The position numbers and the translations under genes are program-made. Shown in pieces: positions 1-10,186 of a stretch of 64,000 nucleotides of DNA. The stretch is from Adiantum capillus-veneris (Eukaryota > Streptophyta > Polypodiopsida > Polypodiales > Pteridaceae): assembly GCA_014529385.2 (NCBI GenBank), contig CM043968.1, forward strand, positions 126,981,018 through 127,045,017, in the 5' to 3' direction. The notes beneath the pieces were generated by a model. It was given only the letters and a program-made list of their open reading frames with translations. It was not told the origin of the DNA and did not search any database. Within the stretch, counting starts at the first letter, position 1. Each line of letters begins with the position of its first letter.

Positions 1-5
1 GTCGG

Positions 6-59
<54 letters not shown>

Positions 60-606
60 GTCGTGACGAGTCTTCGCCGGGAGCTCATCCTCATCAACAT
101 GCTAGCAAAATCTGCTCTCTTCGTGTCTCTCGTCTTTCCCCTCTCTTGCTCTCGTGTTTCTACTCTCTCTATCTCCTGCAGAAATATGTCTCAACTTCCT
201 ATTTCTCAGCTTCCATAAATAATGTCCGCTATGTATTCCAAATTCGAATTCATCGGTGAAAAGGAGAAATTCCGGGCCCCAAGAATAGACGAGCAAATGC
301 GTGTAAAAACCTGTCTGCGTCTCTAACCCTAATTTTCTAAAAGTTTTCCATATCTTAGTAGAAATAATGACAAACCTAACTTCTCGTTGAATACGGTGAG
401 CCAACAGATTTCCAATTCCCTCTCCTCTGCTCCTCTCGTCTCCTCTCGGGCAATCATACAGTCCTCCTTCTCTCTCTTCCCATCTCGTCTCCTCTCTCTC
501 TCCTCTCTCATATCTCACTCCCTCTCTCTCTTCTCTCTATACTAGTTGCTCTCCTCGTCTCTCTCATCATCATAATATATCATAGCATACTATCTAACTA
601 TCTCTC
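1..606. repeat. CT-rich microsatellite block with degenerate repeat module
   Basis: A (CT)n tract at about 15-59 opens the window, followed by CT-rich sequence to about 600. Positions 181-330 resemble, in degraded form, a module seen intact at 607-770, 2668-2820 and 2925-3085 (a GTGTCTCAG... start, then GGAGAAATTC, then GTGTAAAAACCT). No credible gene is present: open frames here translate CT/GA tracts. Confidence 0.7.
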
Positions 607-1126
607 TGAGCGTAAGCACCAGTGTTCGGGAGAAAATGTGTCTCAGCTCAATATCGTGCCGTTTTCAATTTCCAAAAATGCCGGTTCACGGCAAGGGAAA
701 AGGAGAAATTCTTCTGCCATAATAGAGAATAATAGTGTAAAACCTAAAACGTAGCCTAAGTTTCTAAAAATTCTCTCTTGGCAAATTGGGCAAGGAATAG
801 AGATATTGTATGTTTGGAGAAAATGAGTTCTCTCTCCCTCCTTCTCTCTCTCTCCTCTCTCTCTTCTCTCTCTCTATTGTCCTCGGGCGGCACTTGAGGG
901 CTGCACACTGGCGCGGGGCTTCGTGCTTCGTGTAGTCTCTCTCTCAAACTCTCTCTCTTCGTGCAGTCTGTGTCCATTGTCGGGCGCCAGGGCACACCGC
1001 TTGAATTTCACGCAGCCTGTCGCAGCAGATCGCCTGAAGTTGTCGGAGCATGCTGCTGATGACGCGTGTCGGGGGTGGGGTTGGGGGGGAGTCGGAATCC
1101 CCTCCCCCATTATCTATTAGTATAGA
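607..1126. repeat. Dispersed repeat, first copy of a ~500-bp module pair
   Basis: This segment reappears at 2925-3417 with the same order of blocks: a GAGCGTAAGCACCAGTGTTC start, a block ending in GTAAAACCTAAAACGTAGCC, a CT tract, a block around GGGCTGCACACTGGCGCG, and a terminal CGGAATCCCCTCCCCC followed by TATCTATTAGTATAGA. The right edge, read on the minus strand, begins TCTATACTAATAG, resembling the 5' end of the Helitron-like elements at 3686-4811. No coding potential is seen. Confidence 0.65.
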
Positions 1127-1142
1127 AAATTGCCAAAATATA

Positions 1143-1208
1143 ACGTAGCCTAATTTTCTAAAATTTCCTCTTGGCAAATTCAAGGAACGGAAAAATGAGC
1201 TCTCTCTC

Positions 1209-1245
<37 letters not shown>

Positions 1246-1326
1246 TATAACGTAGCCTAATTTGCCAAAATTTCCTCTTGGCAAATTCAAGGAACGGAAT
1301 TTTGTATGTTTGAAAAAATGAGCTCA

Positions 1327-1370
<44 letters not shown>

Positions 1371-1390
1371 CCAGCCCCCCTTTGCTCTCT

Positions 1391-1473
<83 letters not shown>

Positions 1474-1902
1474 CAATTGTCGGGCCGCACTGACGGTTGC
1501 ACACTGGCGCGAGGCTTCATGCTTTGTGCAGCCTCTCTCTCAAACTCTCTCTCTTCGTGCAGTCTGTGTTCGCTGCCGGGCACCAGGGCACACCGCTTGA
1601 ATTTCACGCAGCCTCTTTCAACAGATCACCTGAAGTTGCCGGAGAATGCTGCTGATGACGCGTGTTGGGGGGGGGGGGGGGGGGGGGAGCCGGAATCCCC
1701 TCCCCCATTATCTATTAGTATAGAAAATTGCCAAAATACTCCACTAATTTGTGAAAATTCCCAAAATACCTTTGTATCCATTTTGGTCGAATTGTTCAAG
1801 ATTTCCTAATATTTTTCCCCTTTTGACAGTCGAGATCCGCTTTTGAGTGATTAGCATGTAATTATGTCTAAAAATAATGAAATGAAGTAATTCATCTCCA
1901 AA
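1143..1902. repeat. Dispersed repeat, second copy, with (CT)n(GT)n and G-run
   Basis: The copy contains (CT)n at 1330-1439, (GT)n at 1440-1470 and a G run at about 1667-1687, then the CGGAATCCCCTCCCCC / TATCTATTAGTATAGA end at 1697-1726. The following 1727-1902 tail (ATTGCCAAAATACT... to ATTCATCTCCAAA) is repeated closely at 3417-3592, so 1260-1902 and 3069-3592 are one larger duplication. Confidence 0.65.
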
Positions 1903-2046
1903 GGAGTGCTCGGAAAAAACCTAGGTATATTGTAATTCCACCTACAAATTTTTAAATTTACCTCTAGATTTTATATTTGAAGGTGAGAAAACCTACAAAA
2001 TTTTGCAAAAATTATCGTATTTGGTGTAAAACCCTTCAAATTTTGT

Positions 2047-2212
2047 CAATTTACCATTGTTGTTTCACATATATAGGCTTGCCAAGTTTTTGGAAAAAAG
2101 GTTTTTTCGAGCACTGCTCCAAAGCTTAATCTCACAACTATGGGTATTTTGGGAACTCTGGAAAATTTGAAGGGCAATGAAATTTAAGGGGTATTTTGGG
2201 AATTTCCACATA
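2047..2212. repeat. Tail module flanking the Helitron-like elements
   Basis: The block running from ACCATTGTTGTTTCACATAT to GGGAATTTCCACA recurs at 3593-3685 (partial), 3916-4076 and 4364-4524. In every case it abuts the edge of a Helitron-like unit on its right. It is noncoding. Confidence 0.7.
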
Positions 2213-2455
2213 TCACTGGGCGCCTGTGCTGCGTAGCGCCGTCAGAGGCCTCAGGCCACTCGTCTCTCGCGTGTACTCTGTGTGTGTGAGTGTGTGTGTG
2301 TGTCGCGCGAGGGTAGTACGGAGTGTCGTCTCTCTCTTTCTCTCTCTTCGTGCAGTGTCTGTCCACTATTGTCGCGCGCCAGGGCACACTTGTCGGATTA
2401 ATTACATTACGACACGTGTCAGGGGGGGGAGCCGGAATCCCCTCCCCTTTTATCT
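2213..2455 (-). mobile_element. Helitron-like non-autonomous element, damaged copy
   Basis: Similar along its length to the units at 3686-3915, 4077-4363 and 4525-4811: it starts with GGGCGCCTGTGCTGCGTAG, contains the GTGTCTGTCCACT and GCGCCAGGGCACACT blocks, and reaches CCGGAATCCCCTCCCC. It then runs into a CT tract, so the putative 5' end (read on the minus strand) is lost. The putative 3' end reads GTGA rather than a canonical CTRR. Family assignment is an inference from end structure. Confidence 0.45.
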
Positions 2456-2579
2456 CTCTCTCTCCGCGCTCAGAGATCATTGCTCGGGAGCTCAACTATC
2501 AACAGTCGGTCGCCTCTCTCTCTCTCTCTTTTCGAGTGCGCACGTGCAGGCAGTTCATGTGACCTGTCTCTCTCTTTTC

Positions 2580-2609
2580 GAGAGCGCAAGTGCAAGCCAC
2601 ACTGAGTCT

Positions 2610-2667
<58 letters not shown>

Positions 2668-2862
2668 GTGTTCGCAAAAAATGTGTCTCAGCTTAATATC
2701 ATGCCGTTTTCAATTTCCAAAATGCCGGTTCACGGCAAGGGGAAAAGAAGAAATTCCGCCCCATAATAGAGAAAAATAGTGTAAAAACCTGAAAAAGTAG
2801 CCTAATTTTCTAAAATTTCTTCTTAGTGCAAATGACAAACCATGCTTGATGGTGCGAGACAA

Positions 2863-2923
<61 letters not shown>

Positions 2924-3085
2924 TGAGCGTAAGCACCAGTGTTCGGGAAAAATGTGTCTCAGCTCAATATCGTGCCGTTTTCAATTTCCAAAATGCCGGT
3001 TCACGGCAAGGGGAAATTCTACCCCATAATAGAGAATAATAGTGTAAAAACCTAAAACGTAGCCTAATTTTCTAAAATTTCCTCT
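2580..3085. repeat. Two repeat modules separated by long (CT)n tracts
   Basis: Long (CT)n tracts at about 2611-2666 and 2864-2921 each precede a copy of the GTGTTCG...GTGTCTCAGCT module (2668-2820 and 2935-3085). The placement of a CT tract immediately before this module in both copies suggests the microsatellite is part of the repeat rather than an independent expansion. Confidence 0.6.
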
Positions 3086-3130
3086 TGGAAACTTTAAGGA
3101 GCGGAATTTTGTATGTTTGAAAAAATGAGC

Positions 3131-3173
<43 letters not shown>

Positions 3174-3592
3174 CAATTGTCGGGCGGCACAGAGGGCTGC
3201 ACACTGGCGCGGGGCTTCGTGCTTCGTACAGTCTCTCTCTCAAACTCTCTCTCTTCGTGCAGTCTATGTCCGCTGCCGGGCGCCAAGGCACACCGCTTCA
3301 ATTTCACGCAGCCTCTCGCAACAGATCGCCTGAAGTTGCCGGAGCATGCTGCTGATGACGCATGTGGGGGTGGGGGGGCCGGAATCCCCTCCCCCATTAT
3401 CTATTAGTATAGAAAATTGCCAAAATACTTTACTAATTTGTGGAAATTCCCAAAATACCTTTGTATCTATTTTGGTCGAATTGTTCAAGATTTCGTGATA
3501 TTTTTCCCCTTTTGACAATCGAGATGCGCTTTTGAGTGATTCGCATGTAATTATGTCTAAAAATAATGAATGAAGTAATTCATCTCCAAATT
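3069..3592. repeat. Third copy of the microsatellite-bearing dispersed repeat
   Basis: Matches 1260-1902 in order and text: CCTCTTGG start, (CT)n at 3140-3168, the GGGCTGCACACTGGCGCG block, a G run near 3365-3378, CGGAATCCCCTCCCCC, TATCTATTAGTATAGA ending at 3413, then the same tail to ATTCATCTCCAAA. It lacks the long (GT)n of the second copy. Confidence 0.65.
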
Positions 3593-3685
3593 TCAAAGCT
3601 TAATCTCACAACTATGGGTATTTTGGGAACTCTGGAAAATTTGAAGGGCAATGAAATTTAAGGGGTATTTGGGAATTTCCACAAA

Positions 3686-3915
3686 TAAGTGGGCGCCTGT
3701 GTTGCGTAGCGCCGTCAGAGGCCTCAGGTCACTCGTCTGTGTGTGTGTGTGTGTGTGTGTGTGTCACGCAAGGGTAGTACGGAGCGCCACCTCTCTCTTC
3801 GTTCAGTGTCTGTCCACTGTTGTCGCACGTCAGGGCACACTCTACGGATGATTCACATTATGACACGTGTCAAGGGGGGAGCCGGAATCCCCTCCCCTTT
3901 TATCTATAGTATAGA
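3686..3915 (-). mobile_element. Helitron-like non-autonomous element (230 bp)
   Basis: Read on the minus strand the unit starts TCTATACTATAGATAAAAGG directly after an A, as expected for insertion between A and T, and ends with a short GC hairpin (GGCGC...GCGCC, 3692-3713) followed a few bases later by CTTA and then T. Canonical Helitrons end in CTRR, so this end is off by one base. No helicase gene is present, so it would be non-autonomous. Neighbouring units repeat the same structure head to tail. Confidence 0.5.
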
Positions 3916-4076
3916 TTACCATTGTTGTTTCACATATGTAGGTTTGCCAAGTTTTTGGAAAAAAATAAAAATCGAGCACTGCTCCAAAGCTTAATCTCAC
4001 AACTATGGGTATTTTGGGAACTCTGGAAAATTTGAAGGGCAATGAAATTTAAGGGGTATTTTGGGAATTTCCACAA
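3916..4076. repeat. Spacer between tandem Helitron-like units
   Basis: A copy of the tail module (ACCATTGTTGTTTCACATAT to GGGAATTTCCACA). A near-identical spacer occupies 4364-4524. Together with the elements they make a head-to-tail repeat of about 450 bp. Confidence 0.7.
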
Positions 4077-4298
4077 TCAGTGGGCGCCTGTGCTGCGTAG
4101 CGCCGTGAAAGGCCTCAGGCCACTCGTCTCTCGCGTGCGCTCTCTCTCTCTCTCTCTATGTGTGTGTGCCACGCGAGGGTAGTACGGAGTGCCGTCTCTC
4201 TCTTTCTCTCTCTTCGTGCAATGTCTGTCCACTGCTATCGTGCGCCAGGGCACACTCGCCGGATGATTCACATTACGACGACACATGTAAGGAGGGGG

Positions 4299-4331
<33 letters not shown>

Positions 4332-4363
4332 GCAATCCCCTCCCCTTTTATCTATAGTATAGA
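4077..4363 (-). mobile_element. Helitron-like non-autonomous element (287 bp)
   Basis: On the minus strand this unit begins TCTATACTATAG after an A and ends CACTGA before T, satisfying both the TC start and CTRR end rules, with the GGCGC/GCGCC hairpin just inside the 3' end. A long G run (about 4293-4330) sits inside the unit next to CAATCCCCTCCCC. It is the best formed of the four copies. Superfamily assignment is inferred from ends only. Confidence 0.55.
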
Positions 4364-4524
4364 TTACCATTGTTGTTTCACATATGTAGGTTTGCCAAGT
4401 TTTTGGAAAAAAGTTTTTTTCGAGCACTGCTCCAAAGCTTAATCTCACAACTATGGGTATTTTGGGAACTCTGGAAAATTTGAAGGGCAATGAAATTTAA
4501 GGGGTATTTTGGGAATTTCCACAT

Positions 4525-4583
4525 TCAGTGGGCGCCTGTGCTGCGTAGCGTCGTCAAAGGCCTCAGGCCACTCGTCTCTCGCG

Positions 4584-4637
<54 letters not shown>

Positions 4638-4811
4638 GTGTGTGTGCCATGCGAGGGTAGTACAGAGTGCCATCTCTCTCTTTCTCTCTCTTCATGCAAT
4701 GTCTGTCCACTGCTGTCGTGCGCCAGGGCACACTCGCCGGATGATTCACGTTACGACACGTGTTGGGGGGGGGGGAGCCGGAATCCCCTCCCCTTTTATC
4801 TATAGTATAGA
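4525..4811 (-). mobile_element. Helitron-like non-autonomous element (287 bp), last of the array
   Basis: Same design as the unit at 4077-4363: minus-strand start TCTATACTATAG after A, 3' hairpin, CTGA end, here followed by A rather than T. It contains (CT)n at about 4588-4635 where its neighbour has a shorter tract. The spacer module is absent to the right of this unit, where unrelated sequence begins. Confidence 0.55.
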
Positions 4812-5227
4812 TAACTCCCATTAGTTCTAAGTTAAAACCCTCATGAGTATCTTCTACGATTCCCATTAAAACAAATGCAACTAAGAATAGGTGTCCCCAA
4901 TTTTGAAATGGGGTTTATTAAGGAGAATCTCGACAGATCCTCCTATGCCTTGGAGAAGAAAAAACGGAGGAGACGGCACGTGGGTGGAGAGAGAGAGAGA
5001 GAGAGCTCCTGTTGTGCATCTATCAAGTGCATATTTTTTCGACGGCATTCGTCGCAGTTGGAGTGCAGACGCGCTGATGCAGTGCTAAGAGTTTGGAGAC
5101 GAGCCGCCCAATGTGCCGCATGGAGCTGAGGGAGTTTGCCAGCAGCTGAAGCAATGCGCAATTAAAAAATGCAGGCTTAAGCCATTGGTGTGTATTGGGT
5201 GAAGGGACAATGAGAGATAGAGATGGT

Positions 5228-5307
<80 letters not shown>

Positions 5308-5689
5308 TAGATTTCGTCTGTCAAAACGAAACGTTTGTATAGAGTGTGGGCACAAACGAGAGGATTCAAAGAGGGAGGGCAATGCTTGCAATGCCTCGTC
5401 CTTGCAACTCAATAGACTGAATGCCATAGTCTGCAGATTTTCAAATATCCTAGATATCCTCACTATCGATATTGTAAACGCAACTACTGATGCTTTGCTT
5501 TGTGCGCCTGTATGTAGACACAGAGGCGAAACAGGAAGAAAGTGCCGCGAGAACTGGAGACGAAAGTTGTTATGAGTGAATCTTGCTGATGTGGACTACA
5601 TACACGACGCTGATCTGGACTGTGTTTCGAATTCCTTAGCAAAATCTGTCTAGAGTCGGGTTAATAAGGGCGCATAGACCCAGTAGATT
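4812..5689. other. No gene recognised; unique-looking sequence with a microsatellite
   Basis: Short frames are present but none has a recognisable domain or credible start. 4848-4885 (GTATCTTCTACGATTCCCAT...) recurs at 6121-6154. The compound (GT)n(GA)n microsatellite is listed separately. Confidence 0.6.
5229..5306. repeat. Compound (GT)n(GA)n microsatellite
   Basis: About 20 GT units run straight into about 17 GA units. Frames on either strand through it give only repeated S-L, T-H or R-E residues and are not genes. Confidence 0.95.
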
Positions 5690-5893
5690 AGAGAGACATA
5701 CAATCTCTCCAAATTCCTTTGGAGCCTTGTGAGTTCATTGCCACATAAGGCGAAGTAAATGGCTCTTAGTCTGATCGTCAAATGAGAATCGAGCTTGCGA
5801 ACTGATGGAACAAAGTAACCTTTGTCGTAAGTCAGCCCACCTCGTGAAGTTGCTTACAGCAGGGGTGAGATTACACACACAAAAAAAAAAGTA
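5690..5893. repeat. Dispersed repeat, unoccupied relative of the MITE site
   Basis: GAGAGACATACAATCTCTCC... through AAGTAAATGGCTCTTAG, then GTCAAATGAGAATCGAG... to the AC-rich stretch, is repeated as 6160-6240 plus 6650-6745. In the second copy a 405-bp element separates the halves at TA; here the site at about 5766-5770 is empty. Confidence 0.75.
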
Positions 5894-5967
5894 AATTGGT
5901 TCCCCTTTGGTGCACACCCCTTGGCTTGCGAATTGGTTCCCCTTTGGTGCACACCCCTTGGCTTGCG
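5894..5967. repeat. Perfect 37-bp tandem duplication
   Basis: AATTGGTTCCCCTTTGGTGC and the next 17 bases occur twice back to back (5894-5930 and 5931-5967) without a mismatch. The related copy at 6765-6800 has only one unit, so the duplication is local and recent. Confidence 0.95.
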
Positions 5968-6065
5968 TAGATCTTGCATCGCATGAAGTCGATGGCCTCC
6001 ACATCCCAGCCACCCTTTCATTTACCCATTTCAATTCTAACCATCCCCAAACCACCCCAACTACC

Positions 6066-6089
6066 CCCCCCCCCCCCCCCCCCCCCCCC
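6066..6089. repeat. Poly(C) tract
   Basis: An uninterrupted run of C of about 24 bases. Similar homopolymer C/G runs occur at about 1667, 4300, 8905, 9776, 9933, 19820, 19848 and 34880. Confidence 0.95.
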
Positions 6090-6242
6090 AAATCTTTTCT
6101 TTTCCTTTGATTTCCTCATCAGTATCTTCTACCATTCCCATTAAAACAAATGCAACAAAAATTTGAGAGACAAGCAATCTCTCCAAATTCCTTTGGAGCT
6201 CTATGAGTTCCTTGCCACCCAAAGCCAAGTAAATGGCTCTTA

Positions 6243-6647
6243 GGGTAAGGGTGCCAACTTTAGGCCACCTAAGCCGCGAGGGGGCTCCTGATCTGTGTGT
6301 TGCACGGAATACATTGCTGAGGGGCGCATTTGAAAGAGCACCACTATTGCTATCTCCAAAAAAAATATGGTGATGAAGCGATCTCTGCAGAGAAAGTATG
6401 GCGCCGACGAACATTTCCTTTGTAACAAAAGTGGGTGTGAGAGGGAAGCCACTCCCAAGGGGAGTAATGAGCCAAAGCGGCCAGCAAGGCTTAATCACAA
6501 ATCCAACGGCCCAAAACCCCTAGACAGATGTGCTAACTAGCCTAGCAATAGCCAACTTGTGACCCATTATTGGAGAAAAGTTTTCTTAAACTTGGGGGGT
6601 GCAGTGTCCCTCTACAAGGCGGCGGTTTTTTATTGGCCCCCTTACCC
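6243..6647. mobile_element. MITE with TA target duplication, copy 1
   Basis: The ends form an imperfect inverted repeat: TAGGGTAAGGGTGCCAA at the left and, read in reverse complement, TAGGGTAAGGGGGCCAA at the right, 16 of 17 matching. TA flanks both sides (6241-6242, 6648-6649). The repeat at 5690-5850 shows the same flanks joined at a single TA, so the element edges are supported by an empty site. There is no transposase frame. TA duplication suggests the Tc1/mariner superfamily; this is an inference. Confidence 0.75.
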
Positions 6648-6837
6648 TAGTCGGATAGTCAAATGAGAATCAAGTTCGCGAGCTGATGGAACAAAGTAAC
6701 CTTTGTTGTAAGCCAGCTCCCCTCATGCAGTTGCTTGCAGCAACACACACAAAAGAAAAAACGCAAATTTGTTCACCTTTGGTGCACGCCCCCTGGCTCC
6801 CGTAGAGCTTGCATTGCATGCACTCAACTTAGAATGC

Positions 6838-6936
6838 CTCCAAGAAATATACAAACTAGCCTCAAGCTCATGCCGAGCCTTGAGGGACAGAACACACTCT
6901 CACACCATACAAATTATGAATATTTTCCACAAACCA

Positions 6937-6973
<37 letters not shown>

Positions 6974-7087
6974 AAGGGTACCACAGGATTTCCCATGTAT
7001 ACATGTAATATTGTCCCTATGCCCCCATGCCTTGAGGGGCAGAACACACTCTCACACCATACAAATTATGAATATTTTCCACAAACC

Positions 7088-7138
<51 letters not shown>

Positions 7139-7450
7139 CATAGGTTCTCCCATGTATACATGTAATATTATCCCTAAGCCCCATGCCCAGCTTGTTGACC
7201 AAGCCAAAGTTCCCACATAACGCTAGCCCCTTTGCTCATTGGAGCCGTGCTACTAAGCCCATGTTCACATAGCAGAAAGTAGCAGAGTGTTCCATAGCTT
7301 ATGAAGCACTCAACTCTACAAACTTCAAGGCATTCAAACCATAACTCAAAAGTTGAAGTTCTTTTTTGCATGGTGACACATTTTAATTGAAAATACCATT
7401 GTGTATGTGCTATTTGAGCTAGTAGGGTGCACTATTTAGCACTCCTAATT
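6838..7450. repeat. GA-tract dispersed repeat (R1), duplicated copy
   Basis: Two adjacent copies of a block (CTTGAGGG...CAGAACACACTCTCACACC, then ATTATGAATATTTTCCACAA, then (GA)n, then GGTACC, then CCATGTATACATGTAAT) occupy 6878-7026 and 7029-7180. The downstream part (CTTGTTGACCAA...TGGTGACACATTTTAATTGAAAA) matches 17320-17520 and 59140-59340. The GA tract sits at the same point in every copy. Confidence 0.8.
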
Positions 7451-7505
7451 GGTAAAAGGGTTTAGACACTACCAAAAACTATTTGGTAAAACTGTCCTAC
7501 ACACA

Positions 7506-7904
7506 ATGCCCACCAAAAACATTGAAAAGTTCAATGGTGTTGGATTTGACTCTTGGGAGACCAAAGTGAAAGGGATGCTCGTGAACAAAAATCTTTGGAA
7601 CATTGTCAAACCGCCATTCACTTTAAGGGAATCTTTGACACAAACCTTGAATGCTCAACAACAATTCAAAGATGAGCAAGCACTTGGGATCATCAACATG
7701 ACCTTCAAAGCTGATTTCATCCACCACATTGATGATGCTACATCCGCTCTTCATGCTTGGCAAGCCATAGAGCATCTATTTGGTGCTTGAGGGTCACTCC
7801 AAGATGAGCCTTCAAATTTAGCTTTTTGGTCTGATATGGTCTCACTATGCAAAATCAAGATGATGTTGCTAGTTTTGTCAACAAACTTAAGAGTATCGCA
7901 ATCG
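7506..7904 (+). pseudogene. Copia gag fragment, part 1
   Basis: Reading from the ATG at 7506, the frame gives KFNGVGFDSWETKVKGML near the start, the N-terminal gag pattern of copia retrotransposons (UBN2/DUF4219-like), then IINMTFKADF and SALHAWQAIEHLF. Gag packages element RNA in a cytoplasmic particle. The frame stops at 7788 (TGA), where the sister copy at 57950 reads through with CAA. A LINE-like insert starts at 7905 and the gag text resumes at 8743. The parallel copy at 57813-58370 shows the uninterrupted order. It is a nonfunctional remnant. Confidence 0.75.
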
Positions 7905-8742
7905 AAAAATTTACTTGTTGGTCGAAACCTAGCTCGATGCTCTATTGCCTTGACAGTCTTGGCACTACTGCATGAGCCAGGAGGGGCTCCGGGCAGGGTA
8001 TCCTAGGGTTGAGGAGGGAGTGCTGAGCTGGGGAGGTCTTGGCTATGGCAGATCGGCATCGGCTTGGGCTGGTGCTTCGACGACTTTCCATTTTTGGAAT
8101 CAGGGCTAGGTGGCGGCCCCCTTCTCCACGCGAGGAGTTTCCTACTCGCCATGATCTGGCGGATGGTGACAGGGGGAGCGGATGGAGTGACAACCTCTAC
8201 TCGCTCCGGTTTCTTGGTTCGGTTTTGGTGCTGCGAGATTTGCTTAGCTTCAGTGATTCGGCATGGTGGAACTTTTGTTTAGTTGCGAGGACTGTGGAGA
8301 GTTTGGTTGCGTCTGGATGGGCCTTGCTGTGGAGTCCCAGGTTCGTGGGCATGGTGCTGTGTAGGTTATTGGCTTCCTGGAAAAAAGCCTGTGTATGGTC
8401 ATTTTTGGTTGTGGTTCTTTGGTCATGTTGTATGGTTACGGCTCCATGTAAAAGCCGGATGTACTTGTCTTGTATGCTTGGGAGTTTATGTTGTTCTGGG
8501 GTTCCCTAGAGGGTGAGGCTGTCGTGAGTGACAGTCATGATAGTCTTGGTGGCACCCTTCGGGGTTATGTGATCATTTCTTTTTGGTTGTCTGTGATTGG
8601 ATTGCGGCAGTATCTGTTGTGTATGAGCTCCATGGCTCGTGTTGAGCATGTACGGGATGTAATCTATTCTTTATTATGCTAATAGTAAAAACACTATTCA
8701 CAGTTGTGAGTTTGGCAAAAAAAAAAAAGAGTACCTCAATCG
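7891..8742 (+). mobile_element. LINE-like retroposon insert with 14-bp target duplication
   Basis: The insert proper is 7905-8728. It is flanked by GAGTATCGCAATCG (7891-7904) and GAGTACCTCAATCG (8729-8742), matching at 12 of 14 positions, and ends in a 12-A tail (8717-8728). Removing it restores the gag text seen at 58050-58090. These are hallmarks of target-primed reverse transcription. Its 3' end, CAGTTGTGAGTTTGGC before the A tail, resembles the 3' end of the LINE at 10187-17125 (CAATTGTGAGTTTTGC), so it is probably a 5'-truncated member of that family. The frame at 8039-8509 has no recognised domain. Confidence 0.75.
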
Positions 8743-9400
8743 AGCTTGTTTATGTCTATGTCGAGATACAAGTTCTAAAATAGACATCCTTCTTAAAGCT
8801 CTACCAAGAAGGCAGCCAAAACGACTTTTTCACAAATGCATTAATTAGTTTGGGGAAGGGAAGAAAGGAAAAGGGAAGGGAGGGGGGGGAAAAGGGGAGG
8901 AGAGGGGGGGGGGGGGGGGGGGAGGGTTATCCTTTTTTTATGGCTCAAAGGGAGCTCAAGGACCAACGTAGGCATATAGCCTAGTGGTTTAATTTGAGTT
9001 TCATAGTGTGCAGGTGATGAGTTCAAGTGCTACTCATTAATATTGGTTTTAAGTGGTGACGTGTCTGGACATGCTAATTGGAGATGCTAAAGGATCGTGG
9101 AGAGATTCTATCTAATGAAAAACAAAAGTGGAGCAAGTAGGACCAAGTAGCCTTGATAACATTGTTAGTGTGCTCAAACAGAAAGATGCCATCTCTCCAC
9201 TTGAAAATGTAATCAATTCAATTTTAGAGTAAGAGTAAAGACTCACAGGGTCACAACGGTTGTTAAAGACTCACAGGGTCACAACGGTTGTTAAAAGTAA
9301 ATGTTGCTCACATTGTGGGAAAAAAACAACCATAAATCTTAAGATTTCTTATGGATTAAGGTGTGCACTCGTTTGCCTAACAGGTGTTTTTTGAAAGAAA
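8743..9400 (+). pseudogene. Copia gag fragment, part 2
   Basis: Continues the gag interrupted at 7905. The text GAGATACAAGTTCTAAAATA, then CTTGATAACATTGTTAGTGT, matches 58080-58160. Around 9300 TTGCTCACATTGTGGGAAAA followed by AACCATAAATCT corresponds to a CCHC zinc knuckle (C-X2-C-X4-H-X4-C) in a shifted frame. A poly(G) run at about 8900-8925 and a 28-bp duplication at 9239-9294 further disrupt it. Confidence 0.6.
9239..9294. repeat. 28-bp tandem duplication
   Basis: AGACTCACAGGGTCACAACG plus eight bases occurs twice in direct tandem, period 28. The sister gag at 58220-58260 has one unit, so it arose here. Confidence 0.9.
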
Positions 9401-9424
9401 ATGCTAAGATTCAAAATCCTTTGT

Positions 9425-9633
9425 TAAAAGTTGAAACGTCTTTAAAGTAGGCTAGTAGAGATGCTCTTTCCGTACTCCATCCACCAAGACTTAAGAAGAA
9501 CACATTCACACACCGCACAAATTATGATGATTTTTAAACTAGAAAAATTATATACTGAATTACATTGAGGCTTTGTGTGTGATGGTCTTTGCGTGGCTTC
9601 AACTCAAGTCATGATGTGTGTGTGTGTGTGTGT

Positions 9634-9665
<32 letters not shown>

Positions 9666-10186
9666 TATGAGGTGTTAAGGGTTCTTCTTGGGTAATTTCT
9701 CAACCATAAATGTTTATACTATGTGTGTGTGTTTTTTCTTTTTTTTTGGGCTTTTTTTTGTTGGGAGGGGTTTTGGGGGGGGGGGGGGGGGGGGGAGAGA
9801 GAGAGAGAGAGAGTGTGAGAAAGAAGAAGAAGGAGAAGAGGAAGGTAAAGTGTTCTTGTCAAGCATCAATTGCAAACATTTGTGTTACTAGTCTTGAACT
9901 CATCATCGCGTGTGTGTGTGCGTGCGTGTGGAGGGGGGGGGGGGGGGGGGAGAGAGAGAGCGAGAGAGAGAGAGGAGGGGGAGAGATTAGTTCTTGTGTC
10001 AAGCATCAATCCCAAACATCTATATTTTTATTAATCTTGAACTCAAGTCATGGTATGAGAGATAGAGGCCACTCAAGAAAAAAAATTTCCTTGGAAGTGA
10101 GAGAACGCAAAAAAAATAATGGGGCAACTCCTTTGCTCAAAGACGAAACTTCTTTAGAGTAGGATAGTATAGATGCTCTATTTGTA
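9425..10186. repeat. R1-type repeat remnants with (GT)n, (GA)n and poly(G)
   Basis: Contains (GT)n(GA)n at 9617-9665, poly(G) then (GA)n at 9776-9815 and again at 9932-9975. TGTTAAGGGTTCTTCT followed by GGTAATTTCTCAACCA is shared with 19745-19780; GTCAAGCATCAATCCCAAAC is shared with 58465-58485. The right end (GAAACTTCTTTAGAGTAGGA) is the left half of a site rejoined at 58615-58660. Confidence 0.75.

Noticed and set aside
944-1504. Long open frames of R-E or S-L repeats across CT/GA tracts
   Set aside because: They arise because (CT)n and (GA)n lack stops; they have no domain, start context or codon structure beyond the repeat. The same applies to 1306-1809, 2196-2696, 5085-5369, 9710-10162, 20556-20888 and 21655-22083.
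8039-8509. 156-codon frame in the LINE-like insert
   Set aside because: No recognised domain, overlapping alternative frames of similar quality, and located in a 3' retroposon fragment where coding is not expected.
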